A stretch of DNA of 64,000 bases from G963665215 sp963665215 (GCA_963665215.2 CAXXWW010000013.1:62001-126000), one strand, 5' to 3'; positions 44,657 to 54,613 are shown, counted from the stretch's first letter. Notes: generated from the letters alone by a model not told the origin. Numbers and translations: made by a program.

Positions 44657-46966
44657 ATGGCAACCGAGGCAACCGACATCCTCGAGGGACTGAACCCCAA
44701 CCAGCGCGAAGCCGTCGAGGCCATCGACGGGCCCCTCCTCATAATCGCGGGGCCGGGCAGCGGCAAGACCCGCGTGATCACGCACCGCATCGCCTACCTG
44801 GTGCGGGTCTGCGGCGTGACCCCCCGCCGCATCGCAGCGGTGACCTTCACCAACAAGGCCGCCTACGAGATGCGCGAGCGTTTGTTCGGCAAGAGCGACG
44901 AAGACCCATCGGCCCCACTGCTCAACTGGGCTACCCGGGATCAAGGACTCACTGTTAGTACCTTCCATGCGTTCTGCGCCAGGGTACTCCGACGCGAGGG
45001 CACCGCCATAGGCCTGGAAGGTGACTACGTCATCTACGACAACGCAGACCAGGTCGCAGCCATAAAGCGCAGCATGCAGGATGTCGGCGTGGACCCAAAG
45101 GAGTTCGAACCAAGGGCCATCCAGTCCGCGATCTCAAGTGCCAAGAGCCAGCTACTCAGCGTCGAAGGCTTCGGGCTGGCGATGGGGAGCTACTTCGACG
45201 AGATCGTCCACCGGGTCTATGGGCGCTACGAGGAACTGCTATCGCAAAGCTCCGCCGTTGACTTCGACGATCTCCTCCTCAAGACGCATTTCCTGTTTCA
45301 GCAATATGCCGAGGTGGCCGAGAGATATCAGGACCGATACGTGCACTTCATGGTGGACGAGTTCCAGGACACCAACATCGCCCAGTACGCCATAGCAAGG
45401 CAGCTCAGCCAGCGATACCGCAACCTGTGCGTCGTTGGCGACCCGGACCAGTCGATCTACTCGTGGCGCAACGCTGATATAAGGAACATCCTGAGCTTTC
45501 AAAAGGACTACCCCGAGGCCAAAGTGATCGCCCTGGAGGAGAACTATCGCTCCACCCAGACGATTCTCGACGCCGCACAGGAGCTGATAGCCCCCAACGA
45601 GGAGCGGGTGCAGAAGGAGCTGTGGACCAAGAACGGTCGAGGAGTGCCCATCGTCGTCAGCGAAGGGTACGACGAGCAAGAGGAGGCGTTGCTCGTAATC
45701 AGGGAGCTGGAGAGGCTGGCCCGTGATGAGGGCTATACGCGCGGAGACGTCGCCGTGATGTACCGGGTGAACGCGCAGTCCCGGGCGCTGGAGGAGGCGT
45801 GCCTCCGCTACGGGGTGCCATATCAGCTTGTGGGGAGCCTCAGGTTCTATCAGCGGCAGGAGATCAAGGACCTGATCGCCTACCTCCGCCTGGTCGCCAA
45901 CCCGGACGACGACGTGAGCCTGGCAAGGGTGGTCAACGTGCCGCTGCGCGGCATCGGCCGGCGCACGCTGGATGAGCTGACCAGGCTGGGGAGAGACTCC
46001 GGCGCGTCGATGTACGCCGCCATCCAAGAGGCCTCCCGACGCAAGGACGACGAGGGCCCGGCGGCGGCGCCTCTCCCGGCCCGTTCGGCCCGCGCGCTGA
46101 CCGACTTCCGGGAGCTGATCGAAGGCCTGGCCTCTGACGGCGAAAAGCTGGACCTTGTCGCCCTGATCGACCTGGTACTGGAGCGCACCGGCTACAGGCG
46201 CTACGTGCAGGAGGAGGCGGAGCGTGGCGAGGAGCGCTGGGAGAACATCCAGGAGTTCAGAAACTCGGCCAGGGACTTCCTGGACCTGGACTCTCGAGAC
46301 GCCCTCACTGCCTTCCTCGAAAGCGTATCCCTGGTGAGCGACATCGACAATCTAGGCGAGAATGTCGAAGCGGTGACCCTGATCACACTCCACCAGGCCA
46401 AGGGACTCGAGTTCCCAGTAGTATTCATCGTGGGCATGGAAGAGGGCATCTTGCCTCACGTGCGGTCGATGGACAACGAGGCCGCGATGGAGGAGGAACG
46501 AAGGCTCTGCTACGTTGGAGTGACCCGAGCCAAGGAGCGGCTGTACCTACACCGCGCCTTTCGACGGGGCTTTCGTGGCGGCTCCGAGCCGGGCGTGCCG
46601 TCCCGCTTCCTGGCGGACATCCCCAAGGAGCTTATCGTCGCTCCGCGCTCCACGGCGAGAGAAGCAGTGGGCTCCGCCGGATGGGCGTCTGGCCGGCGCC
46701 GAGCGGCTGCTGCAAGGCTCGCGTCCCAGGACGGTGGGACCGGGAATGGCGCCGGGGCAGCCCGACAGGCCAAGGACCGCCGGGAAACGGCGCCCAGGAT
46801 GGCCCTCGCGACCGGGGACAAGGTCCGTCACGCCAAATTCGGCGACGGCATAGTAATGGACACCAAGCCGTCGGGCGACGATGTGGAGGTCACCGTCGTC
46901 TTCCAGGAGGGCCAGGGGTTCAAGCGCCTGCTTCTCAGTTTCGCCCCTCTGGAAAAGGTGGACTAG
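44657..46966 (+). CDS. pcrA: ATP-dependent DNA helicase PcrA/UvrD
   Basis: The 769-residue superfamily 1A helicase has all motifs in order: LNPNQREAVEAI (Q motif), GPGSGKTR (Walker A), TFHAFCARVLR, MVDEFQDTN (motif II), VVGDPDQSIYSWR (motif III), LEENYRSTQ (motif IV), VTLITLHQAKGLEFPVVFI (motif V) and CYVGVTRAKERL (motif VI). The C-terminus ends with the PcrA Tudor-like domain (GDKVRHAKFGDGIV and PLEKVD). It unwinds DNA 3' to 5' in repair and in replication fork rescue. The ribosome binding site is weak, in keeping with the very short leader. Its length and tail favour PcrA over Rep. Confidence 0.95.
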   Translation: MATEATDILEGLNPNQREAVEAIDGPLLIIAGPGSGKTRVITHRIAYLVRVCGVTPRRIAAVTFTNKAAYEMRERLFGKSDEDPSAPLLNWATRDQGLTVSTFHAFCARVLRREGTAIGLEGDYVIYDNADQVAAIKRSMQDVGVDPKEFEPRAIQSAISSAKSQLLSVEGFGLAMGSYFDEIVHRVYGRYEELLSQSSAVDFDDLLLKTHFLFQQYAEVAERYQDRYVHFMVDEFQDTNIAQYAIARQLSQRYRNLCVVGDPDQSIYSWRNADIRNILSFQKDYPEAKVIALEENYRSTQTILDAAQELIAPNEERVQKELWTKNGRGVPIVVSEGYDEQEEALLVIRELERLARDEGYTRGDVAVMYRVNAQSRALEEACLRYGVPYQLVGSLRFYQRQEIKDLIAYLRLVANPDDDVSLARVVNVPLRGIGRRTLDELTRLGRDSGASMYAAIQEASRRKDDEGPAAAPLPARSARALTDFRELIEGLASDGEKLDLVALIDLVLERTGYRRYVQEEAERGEERWENIQEFRNSARDFLDLDSRDALTAFLESVSLVSDIDNLGENVEAVTLITLHQAKGLEFPVVFIVGMEEGILPHVRSMDNEAAMEEERRLCYVGVTRAKERLYLHRAFRRGFRGGSEPGVPSRFLADIPKELIVAPRSTAREAVGSAGWASGRRRAAAARLASQDGGTGNGAGAARQAKDRRETAPRMALATGDKVRHAKFGDGIVMDTKPSGDDVEVTVVFQEGQGFKRLLLSFAPLEKVD

Positions 46967-47077
46967 GGATCAAGCGGCGGTCACCCTATGTCCACCAACA
47001 GTCAGTGACCCGCCGTCAAGCCGTACCCCCTGGCACCTCAACCACCCTGGTTGCAATCGCCTCCATGGAGTGCATCT

Positions 47078-47973
47078 GTGGGAACGAAACCTAATAGCGT
47101 CACTAATCCAAACCCGACAGAGACCTACACGGCCAGTAAGACCGTGTCAGGTGTCAGCCTGCCAGCGGGGGCTCCACTACGCCTAACTGGCGGGCAAATG
47201 CTTGCAAATCCAGCGGCGGCTCCCTGGCTGAACCAGGAAGGTCACCCAGCAAATGCTGTCCCTGAAGGGCAGTCAGGGATACCCCTAAGAAAAATAGCGC
47301 GATGGATATTGGTTCTCGAAATTGAGGCCGGTGAGTCACTTGATCTAGCCAAGGTGCGGGATTATGCAGAAAAAGTAGCTCTGCCTCTGAGGTTGGGCAC
47401 ACCTGCCCCTGTACTACTGGATTCGTTGAAGGTGACACGTGGCCAAGCGAACCAGGTGCTGGTGCAAGGCGTCAAACAGGCAGCTCTAGAACCGGTGGGC
47501 TCGAATTTCTACGTGGAACTCAGCCAAAGCGACAGCGCCACATTGGAAGCAGCGTTGCCGCAGCTCACTTATCAGCCCCGTTACGCGCCTGCACTTGTGC
47601 ACTTCCTCGACGCCTTTTACCAGGCAACCGACCCTGATGCCGGTCTCAAGTACTTGCTCGCTTTAGAAACACTGTTTGACCCGAACGGTCGGGCCAGAGG
47701 TCGTAATAGCAGGGTTGCCGGACGTTCTGCTACATTTGCCGCAGATTCACTTCAACGGAGACGTGCCATGCGAAAGGTTGTAGAGCTAGCATACAAACAT
47801 CGCGGGACGCTCCGCCACGGTGAAACTAACGCACAGGAAATAGTTGCGGCGCAAGAATGGTTTCGATCAACCGGAACAGAATCTCTCCGAATGATCGCTT
47901 CATGGGCAATTCAGCGGGTTCTTAGACTCTCCGTAATCGAGCCTCAGTTCGATTTACCAGGCTACGTAAGGTT
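47078..47973 (+). pseudogene. Apea-like HEPN protein, 5' part
   Basis: The protein begins at a GTG with GGAG upstream, or possibly at 47051. The body ends in a HEPN-like helical domain: LVHFLDAFYQATDPDAGLK, LLALETLFDP, then RKVVELAYKHRGTLRHGE with the R-x4-6-H-type motif typical of Apea-like HEPN. IS1182 copy 2 splits the gene after DLPGYVR. The intact protein would have about 352 residues. HEPN proteins are often RNases in defence or toxin systems, but Apea-like members are poorly understood. No partner toxin or nucleotidyltransferase gene is next to it. Confidence 0.65.
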
Positions 47974-49955
47974 GATTCCCTCGTAAAAACCCCTCGTCCT
48001 CCGGGGGCAATGGGAGGATAATGTGGGGAAAGGGCGTTGGGGCAGCGCCCGGGCGAGGGAGGGGAGCATGTTCCGAGCGCGAGACCCGCAAGAGAGCCTC
48101 TGGCAGTCCCAGTTCCTGGTGACGCCGAAGAAGGCTAAGCGCCTGGAGGGGAGTTGGGCCGAGGTTTTCCGAAACGAGGCGCTCCCCCTGATTGACGAGG
48201 AGCTCTTTGCTCCGATGTACTGCGCGGACAACGGCCGTCCCAACCGAGCGGTGCAGACCGTCCTCGGGGTCCACCTTCTCAAAGAGATGTTCAACCTCAC
48301 CGACGGTGAAGCCCTGGAGCAGCTAGAGTTCAACCTGCTCTGGCACCACGCCCTGCGGCTGGACATCGAGGAGACCCACCTGCCCCAGAAGACCCTCCAC
48401 AACTTCCGAGTTCGCCTGATGCAGCACGATGGTGGCCGGCTGGCTTTCCAGGAGACCACGGACCGGATCATCCAGGCGCTGGGCATACGCACCGGAAAGC
48501 AACGGCTGGACTCCACCCACATCATGAGCAACATCGCTACACTCACCCGGCTGGGCCTGTTCTGTGAGACGATGCGGTTGTTCCTGCGGGCCTTGCGCTG
48601 GGAGCACCCAGAGCTTCGCCCTGTGGTTCCGGAGGGCCTCCTGGGGCGCTATTTGAAGGAAGAAGACGAGGCGACCCACTACGAGGACGCCCACACGGGG
48701 GAGGGTCGGCGACGCCTTTCGGTCTGTGCCCGGGACCTCTACCGGCTGGTGGACCGGTTCCGTGGCACGACTGCTGCCCAGCTGGAGGAGTATCGGCTGC
48801 TGGAGCGGCTGCTGCGGGAGCAGTGCCATGTGGGCAAACACCGGGACGGGCGCCCGGGGGACGATGATGACGATGCTGGGGAATGCAAGGTGCCCGTGGC
48901 CCTGAAGGACCCGAAGCAGGTGTCCGCCGACTCGCTGCAATCGCCCCACGACCCGGATGTGACCTACAGCGGCCACAAGGGGAAGGGGTACGAGGTGCAG
49001 GTGGCGGAGACCTGCCACGAGGAGAACGCCACCCAGCTCATCACCCACGTGGAGGTGACCCCCTCGAGTGGGAGCGACACCGACGTGAGCGTGCCGGTCG
49101 TTGACGGGCTCGCGGAGCGGAAGGTCCGACCGGACGAGCTCTTCGCCGACACGGCGTATGGGTCGGGCCGCAATGCCTTCGAAGCCTCGCGCCGGGGAAC
49201 GGAACTGGTGAGCCCGGTGGCGGGGTCGGCGCCGGGGAACTCGCACGAAGGAGAGCGTGACGGACCACCGCCGCTCACCGCCGCGGACTTCCAGATCGAC
49301 GTCACAGGGGAGCAGGCCACGGTGTGCCCCGCCGGCCACCCGTCCATCGAGGAGTACGAGTTGGAGGATGCGCCGGAGCGGGTAGAGGTCCACTTTGCCA
49401 GGACAACATGCGAGCCCTGCCCCTTGCGGTCCCGTTGCCCAGTGAAGCTGGACCGGCGTGCGGGGGACTACGTCCTCAAGGCGGACCTGGTGAAGGTAAA
49501 CATCGAGCGGCGCCGGAGGGCCGAGGCCACCGAGGAGTGGCGCAAGCGGTGTGCCATAAGGGCCGGGATCGAGGGAACGAACTCCGAGCTCAAGCGCGCC
49601 CACGGGCTTGGGCGCTTGCGGGTGCGAGGGGGCCGTCGGGTGCGGCTTGCCGTCTACCTGAAGACGTTGGCGTGCAACTTCAAGCGGATGGTCCATGCAC
49701 GCCTGGTGGAGATGGAGAACACGGCTCAGCGGGCGGTCGGGACGGTACCTGCGGTCGCGGCCGCATGAGGGCGCCGCTCCACAGCTTCCACCGGGTGCCC
49801 TGAGCCACGGGAGGGGTACCGCAACGGGATCACGCTTGTCCTGAGCGCAGCAGATGGTGCGGTGAGCCCAGCAGCCGGCATCCCGTGGCCTCCTCCCTTC
49901 CAGGCCCCTTCGCACGCCAGGGTTCATCTCAAACAGGCCTTTTTGCGAGGGAATC
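47974..49955 (+). mobile_element. IS1182-family element, copy 2 (1982 bp)
   Basis: Its ends are the same as those of copy 1. The target duplication AAGGTT is at 47968-47973 and 49956-49961. Deleting the element plus one duplicate restores an open frame across the junction (DLPGYVRLADEGDQ). Confidence 0.93.
48068..49768 (+). CDS. IS1182-family transposase, copy 2
   Basis: The 566-residue protein differs from copy 1 at a few residues: ADTAYG instead of VDTAYG, EEYELED instead of EEHELED, and KRCAIRAG instead of KRYDIRAG. The catalytic D, D and E remain, although the changed YD pair sits near the last catalytic Glu. The frame is intact. Confidence 0.92.
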   Translation: MFRARDPQESLWQSQFLVTPKKAKRLEGSWAEVFRNEALPLIDEELFAPMYCADNGRPNRAVQTVLGVHLLKEMFNLTDGEALEQLEFNLLWHHALRLDIEETHLPQKTLHNFRVRLMQHDGGRLAFQETTDRIIQALGIRTGKQRLDSTHIMSNIATLTRLGLFCETMRLFLRALRWEHPELRPVVPEGLLGRYLKEEDEATHYEDAHTGEGRRRLSVCARDLYRLVDRFRGTTAAQLEEYRLLERLLREQCHVGKHRDGRPGDDDDDAGECKVPVALKDPKQVSADSLQSPHDPDVTYSGHKGKGYEVQVAETCHEENATQLITHVEVTPSSGSDTDVSVPVVDGLAERKVRPDELFADTAYGSGRNAFEASRRGTELVSPVAGSAPGNSHEGERDGPPPLTAADFQIDVTGEQATVCPAGHPSIEEYELEDAPERVEVHFARTTCEPCPLRSRCPVKLDRRAGDYVLKADLVKVNIERRRRAEATEEWRKRCAIRAGIEGTNSELKRAHGLGRLRVRGGRRVRLAVYLKTLACNFKRMVHARLVEMENTAQRAVGTVPAVAAA

Positions 49956-49961
49956 AAGGTT

Positions 49962-50124
49962 GGCTGATGAGGGGGATCAAGACGTGTTGAGAAGAATCGT
50001 TGAATTGCCGTTGTTTTGGGCCACCATGGGCCGACGGATAATTCAATTGGACCTTGCGCAATCCCAAATGGCGGGTGGATTGGAAGTGGAGTTCTTTCGA
50101 AACCCCGCGGACATCACTGAATAG
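49962..50124 (+). pseudogene. Apea-like HEPN protein, 3' part
   Basis: After the IS the frame continues ADEGDQDVLRRIVELPLFWA through RRIIQLDLAQSQMAGGLEVE to FRNPADITE and a stop at 50124. It has no start of its own and belongs to the gene at 47078. The AAGGTT duplicate contributes the Arg-Leu codons at the junction. Confidence 0.7.
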
Positions 50125-50245
50125 CGAAAGCGAAGCGGCTAGGTCCGCATCTAGAAGCACCATCTGAGGAAGACGTACACTTAGAGTTCGGCGTGACCAG
50201 TTCTTAGATGCTGCACTCGCAAATCTACCGCACAGGAGTCAGCCG

Positions 50246-50728
50246 ATGTCCCAGCGCTCGGTCATAACCCAGGATATGCGGGACGCCATCGGCGTGGACT
50301 CCGAGCCCGCGACTCACGTCGTCGAGATTGGGGCGATAAAAAAGTTCGCCGAAGCCATCGGAGACTCGAACCCAATCTACTCCGATGAGCGTGCCGCGCT
50401 TAAGACGCGCTACGCAGGCCTTATCGCCCCGCCAACGTTCCTGCGGTCGCTCACACCCGGCCCCCCGAGGGTGGCGCTCCGAGTCCCCTACCCTGACTTG
50501 CTGGACGGCGGCAGCGAGTGGGAGTATCTCGGCCCACCAGTGCGGCCCGGCGACAGGATCACGGTAACCTCTCGAATCGTGGACCTGAGAGAGCGGACCG
50601 GCTGGCTGGGCGCTATGCTGTTCAAAGTCCTGGAAACGAGGTATACGGACCAGACCGGCGCGGCAGTCGCGCTGGAGCGCAACACCATCATCCACTATCA
50701 GTCCTCCAAGGAGGAGGCTCCACCCTAG
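50246..50728 (+). CDS. FAS1-like dehydratase domain protein (MaoC N-terminal type)
   Basis: The 160-residue hotdog protein has the MaoC_dehydrat_N pattern: VVEIGAIKKFAEAIGDSNPIY near residue 25, APPTFLRSL, and the WEYLGPPVRPGDRITVTSRI strand. This domain lacks the catalytic pair and pairs with an active MaoC partner. The gene at 50836 fits that partner, giving a heterodimeric enoyl-CoA hydratase. AGGAG lies eight bases before the ATG. Confidence 0.85.
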   Translation: MSQRSVITQDMRDAIGVDSEPATHVVEIGAIKKFAEAIGDSNPIYSDERAALKTRYAGLIAPPTFLRSLTPGPPRVALRVPYPDLLDGGSEWEYLGPPVRPGDRITVTSRIVDLRERTGWLGAMLFKVLETRYTDQTGAAVALERNTIIHYQSSKEEAPP

Positions 50729-50835
50729 CCTTCCACTGCGCTGAGAAGAGCAAGCCTCCTCCCTCTTGACATGAGAGGTTGGGCGAGGGTGGGTCTGCGA
50801 AATCGCCCAACATAGAATCGACAGGCGAGAATACC

Positions 50836-51270
50836 ATGTCGGAACAGCTCCACTACGAGGATGTCCACGAGGGCACACCCCTCCCAACGCTGGAGAAGAC
50901 GCCCACCACCCGCCAGCTGGTGATGTACGCCGGCGCCTCGGGGGACTTCTACGAGATCCATTATGATCAGGACTTCGCGCGCGCGGCAGGCCTCCCAAGC
51001 GTTATCGTCCATGGGGCCCTGAAAAGCGCCTTCTTGGGGCAGCTGGTCACGGACTGGATGGGGGAGCACGGCACCCTTAAGAGGCTGAGCGTTCAGTACC
51101 GGGGGATGGACGTGCACGGCAGCCCAATCCACTGCAAGGGCGTAGTGACAAGGAAGTGGGTGGAGGAAGGCGAGCACCTGGTCGAGTGCAACATCTGGAC
51201 GGAGAAGAGCGACGGCGAGAGGACCACCCGAGGTTCGGCGCTGGTCGCCCTGCCATCGAGGACCAGCTAG
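50836..51270 (+). CDS. MaoC-like dehydratase, catalytic partner
   Basis: The 144-residue hotdog protein reads LHYEDVHEGTPLPTLEKTPT at the N-terminus, as in MaoC heterodimer subunits. The likely catalytic pair is Asp in GASGDFYEIHYD and the following His. SVIVHGALKSAFLGQLV is the central helix. It should act with the protein at 50246 on enoyl-CoA esters, perhaps bulky or branched ones. An ATG at 50779 is rejected because the added residues match nothing in the family. Confidence 0.85.
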   Translation: MSEQLHYEDVHEGTPLPTLEKTPTTRQLVMYAGASGDFYEIHYDQDFARAAGLPSVIVHGALKSAFLGQLVTDWMGEHGTLKRLSVQYRGMDVHGSPIHCKGVVTRKWVEEGEHLVECNIWTEKSDGERTTRGSALVALPSRTS

Positions 51271-51439
51271 GGGGGCGTACAAGTCGAGTCCTGCTACCCG
51301 GCCCAGCGCAACAGGACTTCGAATCTTTGCGCCGCTCGCGGTGGGCCATTCAACGGGCTCACGCCGGCTTGTCGGACTATGGGCTGGGCAAGACCCCGCT
51401 GCAGAACAACCGCAGGCCTGACCGCACCACCACCACCTC

Positions 51440-51468
51440 TTGACATTTCGCCGGCGGTCACCCACAAT
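51440..51468 (+). promoter_or_regulatory. Promoter of the csoR-copA operon
   Basis: TTGACA (51440-51445) and CACAAT (51463-51468) are 17 bases apart. The start of transcription would lie near 51475, directly before the operator-like repeat. Confidence 0.65.
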
Positions 51469-51476
51469 TAACCCAT

Positions 51477-51493
51477 ACCCCCTGGGCGGGGGT
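51477..51493 (+). promoter_or_regulatory. Probable CsoR operator
   Basis: ACCCCC and GGGGGT form an inverted repeat around TGGGC. G-tract palindromes of this sort are the known target of CsoR repressors. It overlaps the predicted transcription start, so bound CsoR would block transcription until copper releases it. Confidence 0.65.
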
Positions 51494-51540
51494 CTGGCCA
51501 AGACTTTTACAAATCCAATCCGATATACCGAGGTCGCCAC

Positions 51541-51840
51541 ATGGTAGTAGAAACTCACTCGGCGCACGAAACGCTTCCCCTGGCCAAACGGGACGCCCTC
51601 AAGCGGCTGGCCTACGTTGAAGGCCACCTGGCAGGCATCCGCCGCATGGTGGAGCAGGACAAGTACTGCGTCGACGTCCTGAAGCAGACCTTCGCCGTGC
51701 GAAGGGCGATCCAGAAGCTGGAGTCGGTGCTGCTCGAGGGGCACCTCCACTCATGCGTCATCGAGGGCGTCAAGGACGGCCGGGAGGACCAGGTCATCGG
51801 AGAGCTGCTGGAGCTCTACGCCCTGTCGGACAGGAGGTAA
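51541..51840 (+). CDS. csoR: Copper-sensing transcriptional repressor CsoR
   Basis: The 99-residue all-helical protein has the CsoR Cu(I) ligands with exact family spacing: C43, H68 and C72 (YCVDVLKQ and GHLHSC). The N-terminal KRDALKRLAYVEGHLAGIRRMVEQD region is typical. It should repress its own operon in the absence of copper, through the palindrome upstream. It ends four bases before the TTG start of copA, and its 3' end carries that gene's ribosome binding site. Confidence 0.92.
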   Translation: MVVETHSAHETLPLAKRDALKRLAYVEGHLAGIRRMVEQDKYCVDVLKQTFAVRRAIQKLESVLLEGHLHSCVIEGVKDGREDQVIGELLELYALSDRR

Positions 51841-51843
51841 CGG

Positions 51844-54333
51844 TTGACCACCCGCGCCGTGCAACGGATAGAGCTTCCCATAAAGGGCATGACCTGCGCC
51901 TCCTGTGTTTCCCACGTGTCCAAGGCGCTGAGGGACGTTCACGGCGTGCGTGAAGCCGACGTCAACCTGGCAACCGAGAGGGCGACAGTGCATGTCGCCG
52001 ACGATGGGGTCGTGACTTTAGACGAGCTCGCCGCGGCCGTGGAGGATGCTGGATACGGTTTGGGCACCGAGCAGGTCACCCTGAGCGTCGGCGGGATGAC
52101 CTGTGCATCCTGCGTGGGCCACGTCGAGAGCGCGTTGAAAGCCGTCAATGGAGTGTCGTCAGCCAGCGTCAACCTGGCGACTGAGCGCGCCACTGTGCGG
52201 TACGTCCCAGGGGTCGCCGGCATCAGCGATCTGCGCCATGCCGTCGAGGAAGCTGGCTACTCTATCGTGGGCGTCGCCGGCGACGAGTACAACGGGACGG
52301 CGACCCCCCGGGAGCAGGCGGTGCTTAGGCGTAAGTTTGTGTTCAGCCTGGCAATGGCCGCGGCCATCATGGCGTTGATGGCCATTCCTCAGCTCAAGTC
52401 CGCCCTCCCCTTCCGAGTGGACTTTCTGCTGATGGCCCTGGCGACTCCGGTCCAGCTATGGGCGGCCAAGCAGTTTTACACAGGGGCCTGGGGCGCTCTC
52501 AAGCACGGCACAAGCAACATGAACACGCTGATCGCCGTCGGCACCTCGGTTGCGTACCTCTACAGTGTGGCGGCGACGCTGCTCCACGGGACCACTTTCT
52601 TCGCCGGCTATGGGGCGGAGACATACTTCGATACCTCCACGGCGATAATCGGCCTGGTCCTGGTTGGCAGATACCTGGAGGCCCGGGCCAAGGGCCGGGC
52701 CTCAAATGCAATCAAAGCCTTGATGGGACTTCAGCCCAGGACCGCGCTGGTGGTGCGCGATGGGCAGCAAATTACAATGCCCATCGAAGACGTTGCGCCA
52801 GGGGACCTGGTCGTGGTAAAGCCCGGGGAGAAGGTCGCCGTGGATGGGGAGGTGGTTAGCGGCGTCTCGTGGGTAGACGAGTCGATGCTGACGGGAGAGA
52901 GCGCACCGGTCGAGAAGCCGCCGGGAGCGCAGGTCTACGGCGCCACGGTAAACGGCACCGGCAGCTTTACGTTCAGGGCGACCAAGGTAGGAAAAGACAC
53001 CGCGCTCTCCCAGATCATCCGCCTCGTGGAGGAGGCACAGGGGTCGAAGGCCCCCATCCAGCGAATCGCCGACCTCATCGCCAGCTACTTTGTACCCACG
53101 GTCATCGCCGTGGCGGCAGGGGTCTTCGCGGTCTGGTACCTGATTGGGCCCGCGCCCACGTACGTCTACGCCATGCTCACCGCCGTCGCCGTGCTGATCA
53201 TCGCCTGCCCCTGCGCCATGGGCCTGGCGACGCCCACCGCGATAATGGTCGGGACGGGCAAGGCCGCCGAGCACGGGGTCCTCATCCGCAGCGCCGAAGC
53301 GCTGGAGCGGGCGCATAAGATTCAAGTGGTGGTGGTCGACAAGACGGGCACATTGACTACCGGCGTGCCCACGGTTACGGACATCGTGCCCGCCGATATA
53401 GACGAGGACGAGCTTCTCAGGCTCGCGGCCTCGGCCGAGCGGCCGTCGGAGCACCCTGTCGGAGAGGCGATGGTTACCGCCGCGACAGAGAAAGGCCTGG
53501 CTCTTGCTGAGGTCGGTGAGTTCAACGCGATTCCCGGACTCGGCATCGAGGCCAGAGTAGACGACAACGGGATCGTCGTCGGAAACATGGCGCTCATGCT
53601 ACAGCGAGAGTTCCCGGTCAATGGCCTGGACCAAAGCGCCGCTGCACTTTCCCAGCAGGGCAAGACTGCAACATTCGTAGCGGTCGATGGTGAGGTAAAA
53701 GGGGTGGTCGCCGTCGCGGACGCGGTCAGGCCGGGGGCGAAGGAGGCGGTCACGGACCTGCGAGAAAAGGGGCTTCAGATCGTAATGCTTACCGGGGACA
53801 ACCGCGTCACTACGGAGGCCATCGCCGACGAGCTCGGCATCGACCACGTCGTGGCAGAGGTCCTTCCCGGCGACAAGGCGAGCCACGTCAAGGCGCTACA
53901 GGGCGAGGGCAAGACCATCGCCATGGTGGGCGACGGAATAAACGACGCGCCCGCGCTGGCGCAGGCCGACGTCGGCATCGCCATCGGCACCGGCACAGAC
54001 GTCGCGATGGAGGCCGCCGATATCACGCTGGTCAGTGGGGACCTGCGCGCAGTCGCAACCGCAATCGCGCTGAGCAGGGCCACGATGAGGACCATAAGGC
54101 AAAACCTCTTCTGGGCCTTCGCATACAACGTTGCCTTGATCCCGGTAGCCGCCGGCATTCTCTATCCCCTGTTCTCCGGAGGTGGGATGCCGGAGGCGCT
54201 GCGACCGGTCCTGGGTGAGTTCGGATTTCTCAACCCGATCCTGGCGGCGGGGGCAATGGCCGTCAGCTCGGTGACGGTGGTAACCAACTCCCTTCGACTA
54301 CGGAGATTCAAGCCCAAAAAACGCCCAGGGTAA
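51844..54333 (+). CDS. copA: Copper-exporting P1B-type ATPase CopA
   Basis: The 829-residue ATPase has two N-terminal heavy-metal domains (GMTCASC with C18/C21 and C87/C90), eight membrane helices, the intramembrane CPC (IACPCAMGLATP), the TGES actuator loop (MLTGESAPVEK), the phosphorylation motif DKTGTLTTG, the nucleotide-site SEHPVGEAM and the hinge GDGINDAPALAQAD. It exports Cu(I) from the cytoplasm. The start is a TTG at 51844, supported by AGGAGGT six bases upstream. It is co-transcribed with csoR and probably with the YHS gene that follows. Confidence 0.95.
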   Translation: MTTRAVQRIELPIKGMTCASCVSHVSKALRDVHGVREADVNLATERATVHVADDGVVTLDELAAAVEDAGYGLGTEQVTLSVGGMTCASCVGHVESALKAVNGVSSASVNLATERATVRYVPGVAGISDLRHAVEEAGYSIVGVAGDEYNGTATPREQAVLRRKFVFSLAMAAAIMALMAIPQLKSALPFRVDFLLMALATPVQLWAAKQFYTGAWGALKHGTSNMNTLIAVGTSVAYLYSVAATLLHGTTFFAGYGAETYFDTSTAIIGLVLVGRYLEARAKGRASNAIKALMGLQPRTALVVRDGQQITMPIEDVAPGDLVVVKPGEKVAVDGEVVSGVSWVDESMLTGESAPVEKPPGAQVYGATVNGTGSFTFRATKVGKDTALSQIIRLVEEAQGSKAPIQRIADLIASYFVPTVIAVAAGVFAVWYLIGPAPTYVYAMLTAVAVLIIACPCAMGLATPTAIMVGTGKAAEHGVLIRSAEALERAHKIQVVVVDKTGTLTTGVPTVTDIVPADIDEDELLRLAASAERPSEHPVGEAMVTAATEKGLALAEVGEFNAIPGLGIEARVDDNGIVVGNMALMLQREFPVNGLDQSAAALSQQGKTATFVAVDGEVKGVVAVADAVRPGAKEAVTDLREKGLQIVMLTGDNRVTTEAIADELGIDHVVAEVLPGDKASHVKALQGEGKTIAMVGDGINDAPALAQADVGIAIGTGTDVAMEAADITLVSGDLRAVATAIALSRATMRTIRQNLFWAFAYNVALIPVAAGILYPLFSGGGMPEALRPVLGEFGFLNPILAAGAMAVSSVTVVTNSLRLRRFKPKKRPG

Positions 54334-54406
54334 ATTCGAACAGGCCACGGATTCTGAGCGCTCGGCGCCCCAGTGACCGTCACGATTGTGCGAACGGGAG
54401 GAGAAG

Positions 54407-54613
54407 ATGCGCATACCCCTCTTGGGCAGGCGGCGCCCAACGGCCACCGACCCGGTGTGCCACATGGATGTTGACGTCAAGCGCCCACCAGGCGGGAGCT
54501 GGGAGCACGAAGGAGTGACCTACGCCTTCTGTGGACCCGGCTGCAACCGAGCGTTCCAGAAAGAGCCGCAGGCCTACCTTTCCGGCGACAAAAAGCTGGA
54601 CATGGGCGAGTAG
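54407..54613 (+). CDS. YHS-domain protein
   Basis: The 68-residue protein contains a YHS domain: DPVCHMDVD, then EGVTYAFCGPGCNRAFQKEP. The three cysteines probably bind a metal ion. YHS proteins are commonly encoded with copper ATPases and may deliver or buffer copper. GGGAGGAG lies close before the ATG at 54407. It completes the copper operon. Confidence 0.82.
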   Translation: MRIPLLGRRRPTATDPVCHMDVDVKRPPGGSWEHEGVTYAFCGPGCNRAFQKEPQAYLSGDKKLDMGE

